In this document: piece by piece, positions 7,488-15,588 of the stretch
Layout of the letters: every line of letters begins with the position of its first letter
Numbering within the stretch: the stretch's first letter is position 1
NCBI GenBank assembly: GCA_028712885.1
Contig: JAQTPK010000026.1
Coordinates: 1 to 39,233, forward strand
Direction of reading: 5' to 3'
Length of the DNA: 39,233 nt
Origin: Syntrophales bacterium
GTDB taxonomy: Bacteria; Desulfobacterota; Syntrophia; Syntrophales; UBA4778
Notes under the pieces: model-generated
The model's input: the letters and a program-made list of their open reading frames with translations, nothing else
Databases searched by the model: none
Told to the model about the DNA's origin: nothing
Position numbers and translations under genes: made by a program

Positions 7488-7823
7488 TCAGGGAAGGCCG
7501 AAAACGCGCCTGGCGTTATCGCGCAGGAAGAGCTTTCGGACGTCCTCATCCAGCGCCAGAGAATCAAGGTCCTGAAGGCATTTCGCTGCCGTTATCATCG
7601 GGAAATTAGGTGCTTTGAGATTGTAAAAGATTCTTTTCAGGATGTTTTCGAACGCGTCGATTTCTTCCGGCCCCAGGCCGTCATAGGCCAGCTTCGTCAT
7701 TTCGTTCAACATGAAATTCATGGGCGGAGAGGGCCGGGCCGGGGCTCCTCTCCTCCCCCTGAAAAGGGGGGACGCATTCGGCCGATGTCCGCCGGGTTTC
7801 GGCTTATTGTTGTTTGTTTTCAT
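7488..7823 (-). CDS. Small protein resembling the C-terminus of amidohydrolases
   Basis: About 111 aa from the ATG at 7823 (MKTNNNKPK; AGGGG just upstream). An ATG at 7859 is also in frame. After a basic, Pro-rich stretch it carries LGPEEIDAFENILKRIFYN and ends LDEDVRKLFLRDNARRVFGL. The last segment looks like the C-terminal helix of amidohydrolase-2 (TIM-barrel) enzymes, but none of the metal-binding part is present. It may be a remnant or an independent small protein. It ends upstream of the CRP-like site. Confidence 0.5.
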   Translation of the reverse strand: MKTNNNKPKPGGHRPNASPLFRGRRGAPARPSPPMNFMLNEMTKLAYDGLGPEEIDAFENILKRIFYNLKAPNFPMITAAKCLQDLDSLALDEDVRKLFLRDNARRVFGLP

Positions 7824-7883
7824 TTCCCCTATCTTTTTAAAAAAGAGAAGGGGAGCCATGATTACGGAGCAAAGGAGGAGTCT

Positions 7884-8297
7884 ATGAGGAAAGCTCTTTA
7901 CTGCCGGGTTTCCGTCCTGATCCTGATATGTCTATGCGGGCCGGCCGCCGCCGAAAATTCCCAAAAGGCAGCGGCGACTCCGGGGCCCGACGGTGTTCAG
8001 CAGCTCGAGATCGTGGCGGGGGAGTATTTCTTCAGGCCCGGCCACATCGTCGTGAAAGTGAATAAGCCGGTGGAGATGCGGGTCAGAAAGGAATCAAGGG
8101 TTGTTCCGCATGACATAATCATCAAGGCCCCGGAAGCGGGGATAGACGTCGCGGAGGAAATCGGCAGGGAACCGAAGGCCATAAGGTTCACGCCCACAAA
8201 AACCGGCAGCTACGCGATATACTGCAGCAAGAAGCCGCCCTTCTCGAAAAGCCACCGGGAGAAGGGAATGGAGGGCGTCCTGGAAGTCGTGGAATGA
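7884..8297 (+). CDS. Exported cupredoxin-like copper protein
   Basis: 137 aa from the ATG at 7884, with AAAGGAGG just upstream. The signal peptide covers residues 1-23 (hydrophobic core VLILICLCG, cleavage near AAA). The mature part is a small beta-barrel with candidate type 1 copper ligands His76 (VPHDI), Cys114 (YCSKKPPF), His124 (KSHREKGM) and Met129. This is the cupredoxin order, although the Cys-His spacing (ten) is longer than in plastocyanin or azurin. It probably works in periplasmic electron transfer or copper handling. It is transcribed divergently from 7488-7823. Confidence 0.82.
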   Translation: MRKALYCRVSVLILICLCGPAAAENSQKAAATPGPDGVQQLEIVAGEYFFRPGHIVVKVNKPVEMRVRKESRVVPHDIIIKAPEAGIDVAEEIGREPKAIRFTPTKTGSYAIYCSKKPPFSKSHREKGMEGVLEVVE

Positions 8298-8298
8298 C

Positions 8299-8333
8299 TG
8301 AAAAAGGGAGCCGTTTGCCGGGGCTTCCCCTTT
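8299..8333 (-). terminator. Hairpin between convergent cupredoxin and VOC genes
   Basis: AAAGGGAGCC (8303-8312) pairs with GGCTTCCCCTTT (8322-8333) with a small bulge. Read on the minus strand the stem is followed by TTTTT, a usable intrinsic terminator for the VOC gene. The plus-strand reading lacks a T-run. Confidence 0.45.
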
Positions 8334-8346
8334 CGCCGAATGAGGT

Positions 8347-8706
8347 TTATCTTGCGCTCTCGTCGGTTTCCCAGATTCCGAAGACGTTTTTCTCCGTGTC
8401 CTGGAATATGGAAAAATAGCCCATTCCGGCCACCGGCGTTTTGGGTACAATAAGCTTTCCGCCTGCATTTTCGATCTCGGGGGCGCATTCGTCTATCGAT
8501 TCCACGTCGATATAGTCCGTGATGGTCTGCTGGGGATGTCTTCTCTTCATGAGGCCGCCGCCGACGGCTTCTTCGCTGCCCGTCCTGATCATCATGTAAT
8601 CCTTGTCATGGCCCTCGTCTATTTCCCATCCGAATACGTCCGAATAGAATTTGGTGGCCCTCGCCAGGTCATCGGCGGGAATTTCGAAGTAAACGATATC
8701 CGACAT
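8347..8706 (-). CDS. VOC superfamily (glyoxalase/bleomycin-resistance-like) protein
   Basis: 119 aa from the ATG at 8706, chosen for its GAGGAGG ribosome site; a longer frame to 8736 has none. It has the VOC repeat pattern: YFEIPADDLARATKFYSDVFGWEI at the N-terminus and the second half GGKLIVPKTPVAGMGYFSIF with FGIWE at the end. It resembles the single-domain enzymes annotated as glyoxalase-like, substrate unknown. Monocistronic, convergent with the cupredoxin gene. Confidence 0.85.
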   Translation of the reverse strand: MSDIVYFEIPADDLARATKFYSDVFGWEIDEGHDKDYMMIRTGSEEAVGGGLMKRRHPQQTITDYIDVESIDECAPEIENAGGKLIVPKTPVAGMGYFSIFQDTEKNVFGIWETDESAR

Positions 8707-8976
8707 GGCTTCCTCCTCTGTTGGAGTTTGTTTCAACCCTCGTAAAGTCTCAAGATATATTTATGCGGGCGGGCCGGAAAAGGCCATTGCGGCATTCATG
8801 AATTAGCTCCGCAATAAACCCTAAACCGGAATACCGGACGGAGGGGGATTCTCCGGAATGAGAACGTCGCCAATTCTTCCTTTGCCCCCGGGCGAATCAG
8901 GATATCCATGATACCGGCGAAGCGCGCTTCACCGGTAATTTGAAGCTCGGTTTCATAAAAAGCGGAACTTCAGGAT
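8707..8976. other. Gene-free region between VOC gene and rtcB pseudogene
   Basis: No coding signal. It contains a six-base stem ttgcgg/ccgcaa around 8788-8816. Its right end carries the first copy of a 15-bp direct repeat (8958-8972) that recurs at 9689-9703. Confidence 0.35.
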
Positions 8977-9703
8977 GATGAAATGGACCCCGAACAGGGG
9001 GTGATCTCGCCGGGCGGAATCGGTTTCGATATAAATTGCGGCATGCGCCTTGTGGCCACAAACCGTCATTCCGAGGAAGTTCGGCCGCACCTGAAGCAGC
9101 TCGTAGACATCCTTTTCCGGCGGACCAGATAATTCTCCACCGGGTGAGAGAGGTGTTTGCCCGGGTTTTCGGCCGAACGTCCGAAGAACTCGGGATGCGG
9201 GTGGTATACGATGTAGCCCATAACACGGCCCGGCTGGAAAAGCATGCCGTCGCAGGAGAGGAGCGTACGCTGCTCGTTCACCGCAAGGGTGCTACGCGGG
9301 CGTTCGGACCCGGCAGGGGGGAGCTTCCGGAGAGGTACCGCGAGACCGGCCAGCCGGTCATAATCGGGGGAAGCATGGAATCAGGCTCATATCTGCTCGC
9401 CGGCGCAGAGGGCGGGGCGGACTCCTTCTTCAGCACCGCCCACGGGAGCGGCCGCACCATGAGCCGTTCGAAGGCGAGGAAGACCTGGCGCGGCCGGGAT
9501 CTCCAGAAACAGATGGAAGAGCGGGGCATCTATGTGCGTACGGCATCCTGGAGCGGCCTCGCCGAGGAGGCAGGAGGGGCCTACAAGGACATCGACGAGG
9601 TGATAGCGGCCACGGAGCAGGCGGGCCTGAGCAGGAGAGTGGCCCGGTTTACTCCCATTGGAAACATCAAGGGATGAGAGAGAAAGAGAAAAGCGGAACT
9701 TCA
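8958..9703 (+). repeat. 15-bp direct repeat pair at the edges of decayed rtcB/archease
   Basis: aaaagcggaacttca occurs at 8958-8972 and 9689-9703, exact over 15 bases. The first copy lies a few bases before homology to RtcB begins; the second lies just before homology to archease begins. A shorter aaaaagcgg recurs at 9826-9834, just after the archease remnant. The repeats may mark recombination or deletion endpoints. Confidence 0.6.
8977..9677 (+). pseudogene. rtcB: Decayed RtcB RNA ligase (internal deletion and frameshift)
   Basis: Two RtcB pieces lie in different frames. Piece one (about 8977-9130) reads [19 protein letters not shown], matching residues 80-127 of the intact copy at 15581-17029, and then hits a stop. 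Piece two (about 9120-9677) starts near ILHRVREVF and runs to a normal C-terminus (GNIKG), matching residues about 296-482, including VAHN, HRKGATRAFGPG and the guanylylated-His motif AHGSGR. Missing are the N-terminal ~79 residues and ~170 central residues, which in the intact copy carry metal ligands His203 and His234. It cannot be an active ligase. A diverged second copy, not a recent duplicate of the intact gene. Confidence 0.88.
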
Positions 9704-9826
9704 AGAGGGAAATCCGGGGCGGAGCGGCACCATCCCCTGGTGGACGTCAAGGCGGTTACGTTCCACCGGTTCTCCCTGAAGGAGACGGGAGAGGGGTGGA
9801 GGGCGTTTGTGATTCTGGATATTTAA
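9674..9826 (+). pseudogene. Archease remnant (C-terminal third)
   Basis: A 50-codon frame whose ATG overlaps the rtcB-remnant stop (ATGA at 9674). The first ~15 residues are non-homologous and include the 15-bp repeat. From about 9716 it reads AERHHPLVDVKAVTFH, then GEGWRAFVILDI and stop, the recognisable C-terminus of archease (compare residues ~111-145 of the intact protein at 15151-15588: KKEIKAVTHH and GGWKARIIFDV). The DHTAD metal-binding N-terminus is absent. Together with the decayed rtcB it shows a former rtcB-archease locus in the opposite order to the intact one. Confidence 0.75.
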
Positions 9827-9880
9827 AAAGCGGGGAAAGCGAGACGGGCGCATTTAATCATCTTTCCTTTCTTCCAGAAA

Positions 9881-9886
9881 TATAAT
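9881..9886 (+). promoter_or_regulatory. Possible -10 box for the RodZ-like gene
   Basis: A perfect TATAAT lies 71 bases before the start codon at 9957 in an AT-rich stretch. No good -35 hexamer is seen 16-18 bases upstream, so confidence is low. Confidence 0.35.
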
Positions 9887-9956
9887 AAGAAAAATCTCCA
9901 ATCGGCGGGTATGAAGCAGCGTCGAGGGGAATTCATACAGGGGGGCAAAATGCTTC

Positions 9957-10733
9957 ATGGGCGAGCAGAAGGAAACCGTCGGGCAGTACCTTAAGCGCAA
10001 AAGGGAAGCCCGCGGGATTTCTGTCAGGGAAATTTCCCGGGCTCTTAATGTAGGTCCCGCTCTTATCTCGGTGATTGAAGAGTCCGATTCGTCTTCCGAG
10101 GAGATGCGAAAATACTACGACCATTACGCAAGGTACGTTCTCAACGATCCGGACGAGCTGACGAGGTTTTATGAAGGCCGGAAAACAGTGGTTCCGCTGG
10201 CCCCCCCGGAAGGCCTCAGCGTGCCTGTCGCCGGCCAGGAATTCCTCCCTCATCTGAAATCGCAGCGGGGCCGCATTTTCATTCAGACACACGGGCGCAA
10301 CATAATAGCCGGTTCGACGGTAGTGGTGCTTTTCGTCACCCTTTTCGTGGGGACCTCCCTTTACAGCAACCGGCGTGTTTCGGAAGCTCCGAAACAGGCT
10401 GAAGAAGCGGTTGTTTCGGCATCTCAGCCGGTTGCTCCCCCGGCTGTCCCGCAGGCGGTTCCGCCCGCTGCAACGCAGGAGGCCGGCGCCCTGCCGAAGC
10501 CGGTTCAGGACCCGGCAAAGCCGCCGGCCGAGGAGCTCCCGCGGCCGGTCCAGGACCTGGCGACGATACCGCCCCAACCCGTTCCGAAGCCCAAAGTAAT
10601 CGGCAACAGCGACAGCAAGAGATACCACCTCCCCGGGATGAAATACTATTATGAAGTGGACGCCTATCATCGCGTGGAGTTCGATTCCGAGGAAGACGCG
10701 ATCGCGGCGGGATATCATAAAGCCCCGAGATAG
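9957..10733 (+). CDS. RodZ-like helix-turn-helix membrane protein
   Basis: 258 aa. An N-terminal Cro/CI-type HTH of the RodZ class (VGQYLKRKREARGISVREIS, about 8-65) is followed by one membrane helix (about 118-136, IIAGSTVVVLFVTLFVG) and a long Pro/Ala/Val periplasmic linker (about 145-215). The C-terminal module (SKRYHLPGMKYYYEV to EEDAIAAGYH) resembles the short Ada-like metal-binding domain found at the end of some nucleases and secreted proteins. The Cys usually found after YHxPxC is Met here, so metal binding is doubtful. RodZ proteins link MreB to the envelope; whether this one does is uncertain. It is followed 6 bp later by panE. Confidence 0.72.
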   Translation: MGEQKETVGQYLKRKREARGISVREISRALNVGPALISVIEESDSSSEEMRKYYDHYARYVLNDPDELTRFYEGRKTVVPLAPPEGLSVPVAGQEFLPHLKSQRGRIFIQTHGRNIIAGSTVVVLFVTLFVGTSLYSNRRVSEAPKQAEEAVVSASQPVAPPAVPQAVPPAATQEAGALPKPVQDPAKPPAEELPRPVQDLATIPPQPVPKPKVIGNSDSKRYHLPGMKYYYEVDAYHRVEFDSEEDAIAAGYHKAPR

Positions 10734-10739
10734 AAGCAG

Positions 10740-11765
10740 ATGAACAGGATAGCCGTATTCGGCGCGGGCTCTGTCGGGTGTTATCTGGGCGGAAGGCTCA
10801 TCGCGGCGGGCGCGGACGTTCTGCTGGTCGGCCGCCCCTCCCTCAGGAATGAAGCGAAAAAACACGGTCTTACGGTAACCGACTGGCGGGGCTACCGGGC
10901 TTTTATCGAGCCGGAAAAGGTTCCTTTCGAGACGGAGCCGTCCTTTCTGAGTGGCGCCGAAGCCGTCCTGCTTGCCGTCAAGTGCCGGGATACGGCGAAC
11001 GCCGCGCGACAGATAGCGGCTTACACTCCGGCCGGGATTCCCGTCATCAGCCTGCAAAACGGCATACGCAATCCCGCCGTTCTCCTGGAGGATCTCCCCG
11101 GACGCCCCATCCTGGCGGCCATGATCCCCTTTAACATCATCCACGGAAAAGATGGGAAATTCCACTGCGGCACGGAAGGCGATATAATCCTGGAAAGCGG
11201 CAGCGGGTTCGAGAATCAGATCGCCGCGGTCTTTTCCGGGGCCGGTCTTCGCGTGCTTCTGCACGAGAGAATGGAGGGGGTGCTCTGGTCGAAGCTGCTG
11301 CTCAATCTGAATAACGCGATCAACGCGCTTGCCGGCGTTCCGCTGGCGGATGAGCTCCGGCAGCCGCTTTACCAGAAGGTCCTGGCCGCCTGCATTCAGG
11401 AAGGCCTGCATGCGCTGGACAAGGCAGGCATTCGGCCGGAGAAGATCGGAAAAGTCCGGCTTTCCCTTGTTCCCCTCCTGCTCCGGATGCCCAACATGAT
11501 CTTTCTTTCCGCGGCACGGGGCATGTTGAGAATCGATCCCCATGCGCGCACCTCCATGTGGGAGGACCTGGAGAAAAAGAGGCCGACAGAGATAGATTGC
11601 CTGAACGGTGAGATAACCGCATTGGCGGACAGTTGCGGTGTTGCGGCGCCGGTAAACAAGTCCATAATATCATTGATTAAAAAAGCAGAAGCGGCCGGAT
11701 GCGGCTCTCCGAAATTGTCGGCGCGGGGTCTCCTGGAGGCGGTTGCCGGGGCGCTCTCGGAATAA
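10740..11765 (+). CDS. panE: 2-dehydropantoate 2-reductase
   Basis: 341 aa NADPH-dependent ketopantoate reductase of pantothenate/CoA synthesis (ApbA/PanE family). The Rossmann motif GAGSVGCYLGG is at residues 7-17, the catalytic Lys is in WSKLLLNLNNAINAL (about 185), and the C-terminal SMWEDLEKKRPTEID is the typical substrate-binding segment. It begins 6 bp after the RodZ-like stop and is probably translated by coupling, as no strong ribosome site is seen. Homologues within this family sometimes use other 2-oxo acids. Confidence 0.9.
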   Translation: MNRIAVFGAGSVGCYLGGRLIAAGADVLLVGRPSLRNEAKKHGLTVTDWRGYRAFIEPEKVPFETEPSFLSGAEAVLLAVKCRDTANAARQIAAYTPAGIPVISLQNGIRNPAVLLEDLPGRPILAAMIPFNIIHGKDGKFHCGTEGDIILESGSGFENQIAAVFSGAGLRVLLHERMEGVLWSKLLLNLNNAINALAGVPLADELRQPLYQKVLAACIQEGLHALDKAGIRPEKIGKVRLSLVPLLLRMPNMIFLSAARGMLRIDPHARTSMWEDLEKKRPTEIDCLNGEITALADSCGVAAPVNKSIISLIKKAEAAGCGSPKLSARGLLEAVAGALSE

Positions 11766-11883
11766 AAACTGTTGACAAATATCCCATGGGAGTTCGGCGA
11801 AGAGTACCTTAATTACCGCCGCGAAGTTCCGATGCTCATCCCATATCGGCTTTTTTCCGTTCCAACCGGCGCCTTCAGCGGGA

Positions 11884-12264
11884 TCAGCGGGCGTGGGCGG
11901 AAATAATTTCGATTATCCCCTGAAGCGATGTTCCGGGGCCGAAGATCCTGACGATTCCCGCCTTCATGAGCTTCGGGACGTCCTCCGGCGGCACTTCGCC
12001 CCCAAGGACGACGGGGATATCTCCCGCTTCCTGTCCTCTCAGGATCTTTACAATTTCCGGCGCCGCCTGGTGATGGACGGAAGTCGTTTCCAGCAATATC
12101 ATGTCGACGTCTTCCTGGACGGCAGCATCGGCGATGCTTTCCGGAGGCGTACTGCCGAGGTATATCACTTCCACGCCGGCATCGCGCAGAGTGCGTGCGC
12201 AGAACATTCCGCTCCAGTGTTCTTCTTTTCCAAGGTTGGCGATTATGACCCTTTTTACTCTCAT
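11884..12264 (-). CDS. Stand-alone cobalamin (B12)-binding domain protein
   Basis: 126 aa, the size of a free methylmalonyl-CoA-mutase small-subunit type domain. It has the Rossmann pattern with ARTLRDAGVEVIYLGS, VVLGGEVPPEDVPKLMKAG and FGPGTS, as in mutase small subunits. The cobalamin motif DxHxxG appears as EEHWSG, so Glu replaces the usual Asp while the His that would ligate cobalt is kept. No mutase large subunit is nearby. It could serve a distant acyl-CoA mutase or act as a B12 sensor. Transcribed convergently with panE and divergently from gyrA. Confidence 0.83.
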   Translation of the reverse strand: MRVKRVIIANLGKEEHWSGMFCARTLRDAGVEVIYLGSTPPESIADAAVQEDVDMILLETTSVHHQAAPEIVKILRGQEAGDIPVVLGGEVPPEDVPKLMKAGIVRIFGPGTSLQGIIEIISAHAR

Positions 12265-12401
12265 CTGCCCGTTTTCCGCCCTCTTTTTTACTTGAATCCG
12301 GCAGCGCGCGCATTCCCCGTCAGCCGCCGGTCATTGTCCGGAGAGTCTCCAAAATTATCCGCCCGGAAACCTGCTTTCGGATAGAAAAAATTGACCATAA
12401 A

Positions 12402-12410
12402 TGGTATACT
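12402..12410 (+). promoter_or_regulatory. Extended -10 promoter candidate for gyrA
   Basis: TGG-TATACT forms an extended -10 element 127 bases before the gyrA start. No convincing -35 is present at normal spacing, as is common for TGn promoters. The leader downstream is AT-rich. Confidence 0.4.
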
Positions 12411-12537
12411 AAACCACTTTCGGGAAGTAAAGGGTTATAATTACAAGCTGCCGAAAACACAAGGCTTTTTTCTTACCTGAAAAGCCCCTCTTTTAGCCTG
12501 CGATTTAAAAATGCGCCGCAGGACGGAAGGACAGAAA

Positions 12538-15039
12538 ATGGAACAGTTATTCCAGCGAAACGTACCCATCAATATAGAAGACGAGATGAAAAAATCCTAC
12601 ATGGATTACGCGATGAGCGTGATCATTGGGAGGGCCATCCCGGACTGCCGGGACGGCCTGAAACCGGTGCACCGCCGCGTGCTGTTCGCCATGTCCGAGA
12701 TGGGGAACGTCTGGAACAGGCCGTATAAAAAAGCGGCAAGGATCGTCGGGGACATCATCGGTAAGTACCATCCGCACGGAGACGCGGCGGCTTACGACAC
12801 AATCGTCCGCATGGCCCAGGATTTTTCGATGCGATATCCCCTGATTGACGGCCAGGGGAACTTCGGCTCCATCGATGGCGACCCGCCGGCAGCGATGAGG
12901 TACACGGAAGTAAGGATGGCGAGAATCGCCGAGGAGCTTCTTGCCGATCTGGACAAGAATACCGTGGACTTCCTTCCCAATTACGATTCCTCCCTGGAAG
13001 AGCCGACGGTTCTTCCCGCGAAGATTCCCCTGCTCCTCCTGAACGGCTCCTCGGGGATAGCCGTCGGCGTGGCGACGAATATTCCGCCCCACAATATTTC
13101 GGAGGTGATCCACGGTACGATCGCGCTGATCCGCAATCCCGAAATAACCGTCGAGGGGCTGATGAAGCATATCAAAGGCCCCGATTTTCCGACGGCGGGA
13201 TTTATCAACGGGCGGGAAGGCATTGTCTCCGCCTATACGACGGGGAGGGGATCGATCCGGATACGGGCCAAGGCCTTCATCGAGAGGAACGCCCGGAACG
13301 ACAGGGAGAGCATCATCATCACCGAACTGCCTTACCTCGTTAACAAGGCGAACCTGATTGAAAAGATTTCCGAGCTTGTCAAGGATAAGAAGGTCAACGG
13401 CATAACCGACCTGAGGGACGAATCGGACCGGGACGGCATCAGGATCGTGATCGATCTCAAGAAGGATGAAATTCCCGGGGTGCTGCTGAACCAGCTGTAC
13501 AAGTTTACCCAGATGGAAAGCTCCTTCGGGATCATCATGCTGGCGATTGACCGCGGCCAGCCCAGGGTGATGAATCTCAAGGACATCCTTCAGAAATTCG
13601 TGGATTTCCGCCGCGAGGTGGTGACGCGCCGGACCTTCTTCGAACTGACGAAGGCCAGGGAGCGGGCCCATATCCTCGAGGGCCTGATACGGGCCCTGGA
13701 GCAGATCGATGCAGTGATCGCCGTGATAAAGAAGTCGGGAAGCCCTGCCGAGGCGGCGGCGGCCCTGTGCAGCAGGTTCGGCTTGAGCGAGATCCAGGCG
13801 AAGGCGATCCTCGATATGCGCCTGCAGCGCCTGACGGCCCTCGAGCGGGGGAAGATAGAAGACGAATACGCCGAGCTGGTGCGGCTCATCGGGGAGCTCC
13901 AGGCTATCCTGGACGACCCCCGGAAGGTGCTGGACGTGATCGTCCGCGAGCTCGAAGAAATCCTGTCGCGCTACGGCGACGAGAGGCGGACGGAGATCGT
14001 CCACAGCAGCGAGGATATCGATATAGAGGATATGATCGTCGAAGAGGACATGGTGGTGACGGTATCGCATACCGGCTACATCAAGCGCAATGCCGTCAGC
14101 CTCTACCGGAGCCAGCGCCGCGGCGGCCGCGGAAAGGTCGGCATGGCCACCCGGGATGAGGATTTCGTGGAGCACATCTTCGTCGCCTCCACGCACAGCT
14201 ATATCCTCATCTTCACGAACAAAGGGCGGGTATACTGGCTCAAAGTGTACCAGGTGCCGCAGGCCGGGCGCGCCGCCAAGGGCAAGGCCATCGTGAATCT
14301 GATCCAGATCTCCGAGGGAGAGCGGGTGGCGGCCATCCTGCCGATACGCGAATTTGCGTCGAACCGCTATGTCGTGATGGCGACGAAGAAGGGGATCCTG
14401 AAAAAAACGGACCTGATCGAGTATTCGCGTCCGCGCACGGGAGGGATCATCGCCCTTTCGATCGACGAAGGCGACGAGCTGATCGACGTGCGACAGACGC
14501 TGGGCGATCAGGACATTTTCCTCGGCACCCGCAAGGGGATGGCGATCCGGTTTAAGGAGACCGACGTCCGCGACATGGGCAGGGTTGCGCGCGGCGTGAT
14601 CGGCATCAGGATGGACGAGGACGACGAGATCGTTGGCATGGAAATCCTCGGCGAAGGCAACGGCAATACCATCATCACCGTCTCCGAACGGGGATTCGGA
14701 AAGAGGACGAACATCGATGAGTACCGCCCGCAGGCCCGCGGGGGGCGGGGATTGATGAACCTCCGCACCGTTCCGAAAGTGGGCTTCGTGTCCGGAATCC
14801 GGCAGGTGACGGGGGAAGAGGACCTGATGCTGATCAGCAACACCGGGAACATCATCCGCATGCGGGTGGACGAGATACCGGTCCACCACCGGGTGACGCA
14901 GGGCGTCCGCCTGATCGACCTCGGTCCCGATGAACAGGTCGTAAGCCTGGCCAGGACGGAGCGGAAGAGCGAGGTCCGCGATGAAGATGCGGACCTGCCG
15001 GATGAAGGCGGCGAGCCCGACGAAGATGGCCTGCTCTAA
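12538..15039 (+). CDS. gyrA: DNA gyrase subunit A
   Basis: 833 aa from the ATG at 12538 (an ATG at 12511 is in frame but the conserved N-terminus begins here). The breakage-reunion domain carries catalytic Tyr122 in MRYTEVRM, with the same numbering as E. coli. The quinolone region reads [10 protein letters not shown], giving Ala at position 83 and Asp at 87. The GyrA box QRRGGRG (526-532) identifies gyrase rather than topoisomerase IV and starts a C-terminal beta-pinwheel. The last ~20 residues form an acidic tail. It introduces negative supercoils with GyrB, which is not in the window. Ala83 is naturally associated with lower quinolone binding in other genera. Confidence 0.98.
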   Translation: MEQLFQRNVPINIEDEMKKSYMDYAMSVIIGRAIPDCRDGLKPVHRRVLFAMSEMGNVWNRPYKKAARIVGDIIGKYHPHGDAAAYDTIVRMAQDFSMRYPLIDGQGNFGSIDGDPPAAMRYTEVRMARIAEELLADLDKNTVDFLPNYDSSLEEPTVLPAKIPLLLLNGSSGIAVGVATNIPPHNISEVIHGTIALIRNPEITVEGLMKHIKGPDFPTAGFINGREGIVSAYTTGRGSIRIRAKAFIERNARNDRESIIITELPYLVNKANLIEKISELVKDKKVNGITDLRDESDRDGIRIVIDLKKDEIPGVLLNQLYKFTQMESSFGIIMLAIDRGQPRVMNLKDILQKFVDFRREVVTRRTFFELTKARERAHILEGLIRALEQIDAVIAVIKKSGSPAEAAAALCSRFGLSEIQAKAILDMRLQRLTALERGKIEDEYAELVRLIGELQAILDDPRKVLDVIVRELEEILSRYGDERRTEIVHSSEDIDIEDMIVEEDMVVTVSHTGYIKRNAVSLYRSQRRGGRGKVGMATRDEDFVEHIFVASTHSYILIFTNKGRVYWLKVYQVPQAGRAAKGKAIVNLIQISEGERVAAILPIREFASNRYVVMATKKGILKKTDLIEYSRPRTGGIIALSIDEGDELIDVRQTLGDQDIFLGTRKGMAIRFKETDVRDMGRVARGVIGIRMDEDDEIVGMEILGEGNGNTIITVSERGFGKRTNIDEYRPQARGGRGLMNLRTVPKVGFVSGIRQVTGEEDLMLISNTGNIIRMRVDEIPVHHRVTQGVRLIDLGPDEQVVSLARTERKSEVRDEDADLPDEGGEPDEDGLL

Positions 15040-15150
15040 AGAAAGAAGCTGAGAAATGGAGAGGCTGAGCAGTTGAATCAGGACCCCGGGTAGCGAACTC
15101 CTGCCGTTTGCCCGATACCCGATACCCGATACCCGATACCTGAAGATCCC
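15040..15150 (+). repeat. gyrA-archease spacer with heptamer repeat
   Basis: The spacer contains four perfect tandem copies of cccgata (15111-15138), followed by a partial unit, ending 12 bases before the archease start. No gene or terminator is seen. The 7-bp period is shared with other intergenic repeats in this window. Confidence 0.7.
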
Positions 15151-15588
15151 ATGCCTGACGATCGAAACCTGAAGCCCCGTTACCGTTTTATCGACCATAC
15201 GGCGGATCTGGGCATTGAGGTCCGCGGTGAAACAGAAAGAGATCTCTTCGCGAACGCGGCCCTCGCCGTTCACGACCTTATCGCCGATACCCGCACAGTG
15301 CGCCCGCGGGAATCCCGCGTAATTTCCGTCTCCGGGATAGACAGCAACGATCTCCTGGTCAACTTTCTCCGGGAAGTTCTTTATCTGTTCAATGGCGAGC
15401 GGATGCTTGCGGCGAACTGCACAATCCTGGAGATGGACGGGGAGAGGGTTAAGGCCGAGCTGCGCGGAGAGATATTTGACCGGGAGCGGCACGCGCTGAA
15501 AAAGGAAATCAAAGCCGTCACTCACCATCAGGCCGACCTGCGGCGGGGTAAAGGCGGCTGGAAGGCAAGGATTATTTTCGATGTCTGA
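15151..15588 (+). CDS. Archease, RtcB activator
   Basis: 145 aa, full length. The N-terminal YRFIDHTADLGIEVRG holds the metal-binding Asp residues; the C-terminus has KKEIKAVTHHQAD and WKARIIFDV ending in the conserved Asp-Val. Family knowledge: archease speeds guanylylation and turnover of the RNA ligase RtcB. Its stop overlaps the rtcB start by 8 bases, so the two are co-translated. No ribosome site is obvious, and translation may depend on the gyrA transcript. Confidence 0.93.
   Translation: MPDDRNLKPRYRFIDHTADLGIEVRGETERDLFANAALAVHDLIADTRTVRPRESRVISVSGIDSNDLLVNFLREVLYLFNGERMLAANCTILEMDGERVKAELRGEIFDRERHALKKEIKAVTHHQADLRRGKGGWKARIIFDV

Noticed and set aside
7298-7567. Longer start for the first roadblock gene
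   Set aside because: The extension crosses the CRP-like palindrome, overlaps the neighbouring gene and has no homology; the GTG at 7297 has AAGGAGG.
9933-11543. A 536-residue open frame opposite the RodZ-like gene and panE
   Set aside because: Both plus-strand genes have clear family motifs; the antisense frame has none.
11772-11800. Promoter with TTGACA at 11772
   Set aside because: No acceptable -10 at 16-18 bp and the following plus-strand DNA has no gene in this direction.
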